This document shows positions 14,893-19,573 of a stretch of DNA of 19,573 nt, in pieces; positions within the stretch are counted from its first letter, which is position 1; every line of letters begins with the position of its first letter. A program made the translations under genes and the position numbers. A model generated the notes under the pieces. That model was not told the origin of the DNA. It saw only the letters and a program-made list of their open reading frames with translations, and ran no database searches. Source of the DNA: Desulfoprunum sp. (lineage in GTDB: Bacteria > Desulfobacterota > Desulfobulbia > Desulfobulbales > Desulfocapsaceae); the NCBI GenBank assembly GCA_030696435.1, contig JAUYSF010000082.1:1-19573 (forward strand), read 5' to 3'.

Positions 14893-16548
14893 TCAACTTC
14901 TGCCTAATTGCTCCGCCGCCATTGCTCTCAGTTTGTATTTTTGGATCTTGCCGCTGGCGGTGGTCGGATACTCGCTGACAAAGTAGATGAATTTGGGAAT
15001 CTTGTGATAGGATATTTGATCTTTACAGAAGGCGGCTATTTCCGTGTCCGTCGCATCCTCGCCGGATCTGAGCTGGATAAAGGCGGCCACCTCTTCGCCA
15101 TATTTGTCACTGGGAACGCCTACGACCTGCACATCTTTGACCTTCGGATGGGTGTAGAGGAATTCCTCGATCTCCCGCGGGTAGATGTTCTCGCCGCCAC
15201 GGATGATCATATCCTTGATCCTGCCGGTGATCTTGCAATAGCCGTTTTCATCCATGATTGCCAAGTCCCCGGTGTGCAGCCAGCCATCCCTATCCACCGC
15301 CTTGGCCGTTGCCTCGGGCATCTTGTAGTAGCCCTTCATCACATGATAGCCTCGGGTGCAGAGTTCGCCCTGCTCACCGATCGGCATCTCCCTGCCACTC
15401 ATCGGATCGACAATTTTCACCTCGACGTTGGGCAGTGCCCTGCCGACCGTGGAGGTCTTTAACTCCAGGGAATCTTGATCCCTGGTCTGGGTGATGCCCG
15501 GCGAGGCCTCGGTCTGGCCATAAACAATGGTCATTTCGTTTGCCCCCATATCCTTGATCACCCGCTTCATGACCTCGACCGGACAGGTTGAGCCGGCCAT
15601 GACACCGGTGCGCAGGCTCGATGTATTGTAGTTGCTTTTGTCCATCTCTTCAAATTCGGCGATGAACATGGTCGGCACCCCGAGCAGGGCATTGCAGTGT
15701 GAGGCCTCGACGGTCTTTAGCACATTGGCGGGGGTAAAGGCTACTACCGGGGCCATGGTGGTGCCGGAGACCATGCAGCACAAGGTGCCGATAACACAAC
15801 CGAAGCAGTGGAAAAACGGCACCGGGATACACATCGCATCGTCAGGGGTCAGCTTCATGCATTCGGCCATGCTCAGGGCATTGCCGATCAGGTTGGTGTG
15901 GGAAAGCATGACGCCTTTAGGAAAACCCGTAGTTCCGGAGGTGTACTGCATATTGATGACATCATCGGGATGGAGAGAGTCGAGCCTGGCCTTAAGTTCC
16001 TGGTCCGATACCTGTTTGCCCATCTCCAGGATATCATGCCAGTTATACATCCCGGCGATCTTCTCTTTGCCGAGATAGATAATATTTTTCAGAAAGGGGA
16101 GTTTTTCGCAGTCCAGCCTGCCCGGCTCACTGTCCATGATCATCGGACAGACCTTGTTCAGGACCTTGATGTACTCGTCGGGTTCTCGTATCCCACCGGT
16201 CAAAATAAGGGTTGTGCTATCGGATTGTTGCAGAAGATATTCAAGCTCAGTACTGCGATAATTGGTATTGACCGTCACCAGGACCGCCCCCATCCTGGCA
16301 CTTCCATATTGGGTATAGACCCATTCGGGCAGATTATTCGCCCAGATGGCAACCTTGTCACCCCGCTCTACGCCAAGCGCCATGAGCCCTTTGGCGACAG
16401 CGTCGAATTTTCCTCTCAATTGTCTGAAGTTTTGCCTGATATCGAGGGCATGATACTCCAGCCCAATGTTATCTCCGAAGTTTTCAGCCAGAATATCTAC
16501 AACGTTACCGATGGTCGTTTTACCCACTTTAATATCAGGTTTCTTCAT
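14893..16548 (-). CDS. AMP-forming acyl-CoA synthetase (ACSF2/FadD-like)
   Basis: 551 aa, normal length. It activates a short, medium or branched carboxylic acid to its CoA thioester via an acyl-AMP. Motifs: YTSGTTGFPKG (202-212), YGQTE (343-347), GWLHTGD (422-428), GRIKDMIIRGGENIYPREIE (442-461) and ASGKIQKYKLR with the A10 lysine K534. Overall it is closest in style to the ACSF2 medium-chain group. In this operon isovalerate is an obvious candidate substrate, but specificity cannot be read from sequence alone. AAGGGG lies 7 nt before the ATG. A 140-nt gap separates it from the DUF35 gene upstream; I see no clear promoter or terminator there. The aacS start lies 34 nt beyond its stop. Confidence 0.88.
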   Translation of the reverse strand: MKKPDIKVGKTTIGNVVDILAENFGDNIGLEYHALDIRQNFRQLRGKFDAVAKGLMALGVERGDKVAIWANNLPEWVYTQYGSARMGAVLVTVNTNYRSTELEYLLQQSDSTTLILTGGIREPDEYIKVLNKVCPMIMDSEPGRLDCEKLPFLKNIIYLGKEKIAGMYNWHDILEMGKQVSDQELKARLDSLHPDDVINMQYTSGTTGFPKGVMLSHTNLIGNALSMAECMKLTPDDAMCIPVPFFHCFGCVIGTLCCMVSGTTMAPVVAFTPANVLKTVEASHCNALLGVPTMFIAEFEEMDKSNYNTSSLRTGVMAGSTCPVEVMKRVIKDMGANEMTIVYGQTEASPGITQTRDQDSLELKTSTVGRALPNVEVKIVDPMSGREMPIGEQGELCTRGYHVMKGYYKMPEATAKAVDRDGWLHTGDLAIMDENGYCKITGRIKDMIIRGGENIYPREIEEFLYTHPKVKDVQVVGVPSDKYGEEVAAFIQLRSGEDATDTEIAAFCKDQISYHKIPKFIYFVSEYPTTASGKIQKYKLRAMAAEQLGRS

Positions 16549-16688
16549 CTGAATCCCCTTCTGCTAAAAGTGATAAGAAATTGCGGTGATATCTCTTTGG
16601 TAAAAACTTCTGACGGGAACACGCGGAAGGACTCCCTCCTTACCGGCATCCCGCCAGAACACTGCGCTACGACATTTTTTCTAAGGGA

Positions 16689-17279
16689 CTAAAAACTAAA
16701 TCCTTCCGGTAGCTGGCCTTGGCCGGTTCCTTTCGGCACCCAGGACAGATCGAGGATCGTGAAGGTCGGCCCGCAGGTCTTGAAAATCGGCACCACCTTC
16801 ATACCGATTGTCGGATCGCCAATTGACAGGTAGCTCATCAAGATGGTTGCAACGCCATCAAATTCTATATTGATAAAGCGAATAGGTTTATCCAGCAGGT
16901 TAAAGGCACCTGACCGGGCGCAGGTCATAAAGGTGTGAACCCGAGCCGTTTTTTTGGCGATATCGGTCAGGTCGATGACCGTATTTTTCGCCAGGCAGTC
17001 GGGACAGTGGATGCGGAACGGGATATAGATCGTGCCGCTGGTTTCACAATCCGGGTTATCACAGCGGGTGGCCAGCAGTTTGCCCTGGCTCAGCGATTCG
17101 AAAAAGATTGCTTCGCCGCCATAGGAATGGATATAGGTCATATCCCTCGGGTTGGTGACGCCCATGAGTTTCCAGCCGTCATCGGCGTTGCGGATCGGGG
17201 TATTCGGGGTCAGGTGGTGGAATACACCTTTGAGTTTATATTGATTATTTTTGACAAAAACCTGGCCATACATACTCAT
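16689..17279 (-). CDS. DUF35 zinc-ribbon/OB-fold partner of the thiolase-like protein
   Basis: 196 aa. A rubredoxin-like zinc ribbon is formed by C73/C78 (CDNPDC) and C92/C95 (CPDC), followed by an OB-fold of about 105-178. The preceding FFESLSQGKLLATRC is the usual lead-in to DUF35 domains. Such proteins do not act alone: they bind thiolase-fold enzymes and shape the acyl-CoA channel, as in archaeal thiolase/HMG-CoA synthase complexes, BbsA with BbsB, and ChsH2 with the aldolase Ltp2. The N-terminal ~55 residues are an added segment. The gene begins 12 nt after the thiolase-like gene, with a strong AAGGAGG that overlaps the end of that gene. This pairing makes a complex very likely. Confidence 0.88.
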   Translation of the reverse strand: MSMYGQVFVKNNQYKLKGVFHHLTPNTPIRNADDGWKLMGVTNPRDMTYIHSYGGEAIFFESLSQGKLLATRCDNPDCETSGTIYIPFRIHCPDCLAKNTVIDLTDIAKKTARVHTFMTCARSGAFNLLDKPIRFINIEFDGVATILMSYLSIGDPTIGMKVVPIFKTCGPTFTILDLSWVPKGTGQGQLPEGFSF

Positions 17280-17291
17280 AGCAGTCCTCCT

Positions 17292-18728
17292 TTATGCGTC
17301 TTTCTTCATCAGATGATCGGGATCCATCAGGATAGTCGAGGTGACATGGGAACCGACACCGGCATGACTTATGGCCATCCCTCTTTTGGCGCCCTTCACC
17401 TGCAGATTGGTCCAGTCCTCCGGTTTTTCCCGGTTGAACTGTTGCCACAATTTCGCGTCGCCATGGATCTCCGCCCATCTGTCCCAGATATGGGTGGCGA
17501 TCTCAAAGGTCTGCATGATGCCGGTGGCGCCCACCGCATGCATACAACCGATCAAGCCACCGGAGAGATTTGACGGCAGCTTACCGGGTTTGCCGGTATG
17601 CGGATTGGTGTGATAACAGTCGCCCGATTCAACATAGTTCCGGCCATAGCCATAGGGCCGCAGACCGATATCCTCATAGGTTTGCACATCGCTGATGGTG
17701 AAGGCGTCATGGAGTTCGAGGACATCGAGATCTTCCATCGGATTGGTGATACCGGCCATGCCATAGCCATAGTAGGCCGCCATCCTGGCCGCGAGAAAGC
17801 CGGTGAAACCCGGATAACGCTCGCCGCCGGGGAAACGCTCGCCGAGATCTTTGTACTGATCGGCGGTCTCATGCGGCAGCAGCGGTATGGCCATATCGCG
17901 CCGGTCGGCGGGGCGCAAGGTGTGCGAACCGGCGGCCACCCAGATGCGCAGCGGTTTATTTTTAGAATTTTTGGTGAGCTTGACGGCCGTATCTTCATCA
18001 CACAGAATGGTGCAGGCCGCCCCGACGCTCATCAGACAACAGTCGAGGGTCCGGAGCGGGTAGGCAACGATCGGCGATTTCAGCACATCATCGACGGTGA
18101 TCTTCATCGGTGACTGGGCAAAGGGATTGAAACGGGCATAGCCGTGATGCTTGACGGCAATCTCGGCCAGGGTTTTTCTGAAAGATTCTTCTGACTTACC
18201 GAAGATCTGCCAGTAGCGCTGAGCCATGACCGCGTAATAGCCGGTGTAGATATGGCCGAGCGGCGATTCCCAGTCTTTATCGGCCGCGCAGGAAATGAGG
18301 AAATTGCCCTCATCGGTCGGGACCTCGTCCATCCGTTCCCAACCCATGACCAAAACGCAGTCCGAGTAACCCGAGGCCACGGCTTTCATGCCTTCCCATA
18401 TGGTCGAACCGCCGGTGGCGCCGCCTGTTTTTACCCCGACGTTGCCGAGCGGATCCAGGCCGAGTCGATCATGGATGACCGATTCTCCCAGCAGCTGGTC
18501 GCCGAAATGATCGGCAAAATGGCCATAATAGCAGCTATGGATATAGCGCTTCAATTCGGCAGGCGAGATGTCGAGCAGGCCGGCTGCCATCGTGAATGCA
18601 TCAATGCAGAGTTCTTCGATGCGCTTGTCGGGGAAGGCCCGGTCAAATTTCGACTGACCGGCCGTTACCAGATACACAGGTCTCTGCAGTTGGGGAATTT
18701 TCAACTGTTGTTTGCTGAATGTAATCAT
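17292..18728 (-). CDS. SCP-x-type thiolase-like protein without the nucleophilic Cys (thiolase or aldolase)
   Basis: 478 aa, thiolase fold of the SCP-x group. Seen: VGVKTGGATGGSTIWEGMKA (97-116) where true SCP-x thiolases have NNCATGSTAL, so the nucleophilic Cys position is Gly (G103); ELHDAFT (338-344); GGLIGCMHAVGATG (390-403), in which H397 takes the place of the GHP histidine; and SHAGVGSH (454-461) near the C-terminus. Loss of the Cys with retention of His is also known in Ltp2-type retro-aldolases, which likewise need a DUF35 partner, here encoded directly downstream. It may therefore split a 3-hydroxyacyl-CoA by retro-aldol chemistry rather than thiolysis. AAGGAG lies 8 nt before the ATG. 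It follows the regulator gene by 44 nt. Confidence 0.85.
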   Translation of the reverse strand: MITFSKQQLKIPQLQRPVYLVTAGQSKFDRAFPDKRIEELCIDAFTMAAGLLDISPAELKRYIHSCYYGHFADHFGDQLLGESVIHDRLGLDPLGNVGVKTGGATGGSTIWEGMKAVASGYSDCVLVMGWERMDEVPTDEGNFLISCAADKDWESPLGHIYTGYYAVMAQRYWQIFGKSEESFRKTLAEIAVKHHGYARFNPFAQSPMKITVDDVLKSPIVAYPLRTLDCCLMSVGAACTILCDEDTAVKLTKNSKNKPLRIWVAAGSHTLRPADRRDMAIPLLPHETADQYKDLGERFPGGERYPGFTGFLAARMAAYYGYGMAGITNPMEDLDVLELHDAFTISDVQTYEDIGLRPYGYGRNYVESGDCYHTNPHTGKPGKLPSNLSGGLIGCMHAVGATGIMQTFEIATHIWDRWAEIHGDAKLWQQFNREKPEDWTNLQVKGAKRGMAISHAGVGSHVTSTILMDPDHLMKKDA

Positions 18729-18772
18729 GCCTCCGTCTCCTTCTTGTTATGGTTGCCGTGTTCGAAAGCGTT

Positions 18773-19315
18773 CTAAAGCGTTCCCACCCATAAGACAAAA
18801 CTGGTAGTGGTGCTGTTGTTGGTAATCTTCTGACTTTCCGGATTTGACCAGAAATGCACCGAATCCCCTTCACCCATGAGAATCGTCTCGTCGCTGAGCA
18901 TCAGTTCTATCGATCCTTTCAGAACACAGAGCACTTCCTGGGCATTCTTAATGTTTTTTCGAACTGGAATTGATTTCCTCGGTTCGATGACGAGTACGGA
19001 CGAGTCGATGACGGTCCGGTTTTCCGGCGGGAAAAACCGGCGGGTAACAAATCCGGTGTGGGAGAGCTCAATTTCATCCCATTCCGATTTCTTGATCAGG
19101 ATGATTTTTTCCTGTTTACTGACCTGGGAAATCAGCTCCCCGGCATTCACACCGATGGCGTTGCAGATGCGCATCAAGGTATCCACCGACGGTGAATTCA
19201 CATCGTTTTCTACCTGACTGAGAAAACCTTCGGAGATGGTCGCCTTCTCCGCAACGGCCTTCAAGGTCAACTTCCGTTCCTTCCGGTATTTTCTGAGCAA
19301 TGTCCCTATATTCAT
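18773..19315 (-). CDS. XRE-family regulator with C-terminal cupin domain
   Basis: 180 aa from the ATG at 19315; an in-frame GTG at 19351 would add 12 residues but has no ribosome binding site and precedes the conserved family start MNIGTLLRKYRKERKLTLK. The helix-turn-helix occupies about 5-60 (AVAEKATISEGFLSQVEND), and a small cupin barrel about 100-178 (GSIELML, MGEGDSVHFWS). XRE-cupin regulators usually sense a small metabolite through the cupin and control the adjacent catabolic genes. Here the gene heads the operon for the acyl-CoA enzymes, and its own promoter contains an inverted repeat, so autoregulation and pathway control are likely. The direct repeat AAAGCGTTC (two copies, 10-bp period) straddles its stop codon. 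Confidence 0.88.
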   Translation of the reverse strand: MNIGTLLRKYRKERKLTLKAVAEKATISEGFLSQVENDVNSPSVDTLMRICNAIGVNAGELISQVSKQEKIILIKKSEWDEIELSHTGFVTRRFFPPENRTVIDSSVLVIEPRKSIPVRKNIKNAQEVLCVLKGSIELMLSDETILMGEGDSVHFWSNPESQKITNNSTTTSFVLWVGTL

Positions 19316-19379
19316 ATGTATCCAAAAATATTTAGGTGAAACGCGGAACACAGGCCGCTATTGTTAATGTTTGTTATAG

Positions 19380-19418
19380 GTTAATATTTACTTATATCTA
19401 ATATTAACATCTTGTCAA
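19380..19418 (-). promoter_or_regulatory. Promoter and inverted-repeat operator of the XRE-cupin operon
   Basis: On the minus strand TTGACA (19413-19418) and TATAAG (19391-19396) are 16 nt apart, with a start near 19384. A perfect 9-bp inverted repeat, GTTAATATT (19380-19388) and AATATTAAC (19400-19408), straddles the -10. A further near-identical half-site, GTTAATGTT, lies at 19363-19371. The placement is ideal for repression by the encoded HTH protein. Confidence 0.6.
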
Positions 19419-19422
19419 CTAA

Positions 19423-19470
19423 AAATCAAAGCAAGATGAGAACGCGAAGGCAAGCGAACAGCGGCGAGAC
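19423..19470. repeat. Partial second copy of the dispersed repeat
   Basis: AAATCAAA (19423-19430) and then 19437-19470 match the left half of the 5445-5578 element (32 of 34 positions identical in the main block). The central hairpin and right half are missing or replaced, so it is a half copy or a diverged end. Confidence 0.65.
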
Positions 19471-19513
19471 AGTTAGCCGATGGCCTCTCCACCCTCTCTT
19501 TTTGTTAAAAAAT

Positions 19514-19573
19514 TTCTTTTAGCTCGTTTTTTTTGCTATAATTGGCTAGGCCGGTTCAATCGGCTAAACCGGT
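19514..19573 (+). promoter_or_regulatory. Plus-strand promoter-like site followed by an 18-bp-period repeat at the window edge
   Basis: A perfect TATAAT (19537-19542) has a weak TTCTTT 17 nt upstream (19514-19519) in a T-rich tract. Directly after it come GGCTAGGCCGGT (19544-19555) and GGCTAAACCGGT (19562-19573), 18 bp apart, with an internal CCGGTT/AACCGG inverted repeat. The window ends inside the second unit, so the repeat count and any gene beyond cannot be seen. Confidence 0.35.

Noticed and set aside
15808..16692. 294-codon plus-strand ORF
   Set aside because: Antisense to the acyl-CoA synthetase gene and the gap before it; no family features.

Overview
The window looks like chromosomal DNA from a Gram-negative, probably anaerobic bacterium. 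My best guess is the Desulfobacterota (Desulfobulbales-like), though this is inference. The grounds are a complete-looking lipid A start block using LpxI rather than LpxH, an acyl-CoA gene set with a DUF35/thiolase-like pair, and a short dispersed repeat of the kind seen in such genomes. I see no rRNA, tRNA, CRISPR array, transposase or prophage gene. Coding density is high.

Left part (1-6800, all minus strand): in transcription order namZ-like (DUF1343 exo-muramidase), a 134-bp repeat with terminal inverted repeats, lpxD, fabZ (ATGA overlap), a rho-independent terminator, a promoter-like site, lpxA, lpxI, murU-like nucleotidyltransferase and amgK-like sugar kinase. LpxA, LpxD and LpxI make UDP-diacylglucosamine and lipid X for lipid A. 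FabZ supplies the hydroxyacyl-ACP branch point. NamZ, AmgK and MurU are the three activities of a MurNAc salvage route (release MurNAc, phosphorylate at C1, convert to UDP-MurNAc). Lipid A synthesis and wall recycling are therefore physically interleaved.

Middle part (6900-11700): a secreted TIM-barrel glycosidase-like protein (minus strand) is divergent from a membrane-anchored LtaS/OpgB-type phosphotransferase of the alkaline phosphatase superfamily (plus strand). The latter has an extra beta-rich C-terminal domain. Next comes a small periplasmic cache/PDC-like protein with a good promoter of its own. A strong hairpin separates it from the convergent operon on the right.

Right part (11730-19315, minus strand): a probable six-gene operon, in transcription order XRE-cupin regulator, thiolase-like protein, DUF35 zinc-ribbon/OB protein, acyl-CoA synthetase, acetoacetyl-CoA synthetase, isovaleryl-CoA dehydrogenase. 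This suggests breakdown of isovalerate/leucine-type acids through acetoacetate. The thiolase-like protein lacks the usual nucleophilic cysteine, so with DUF35 it may be an aldolase-type C-C lyase instead. The regulator's promoter overlaps a 9-bp inverted repeat that is a likely autoregulatory operator. Beyond it lie a half copy of the dispersed repeat and a plus-strand promoter with an 18-bp-period repeat that runs off the window.
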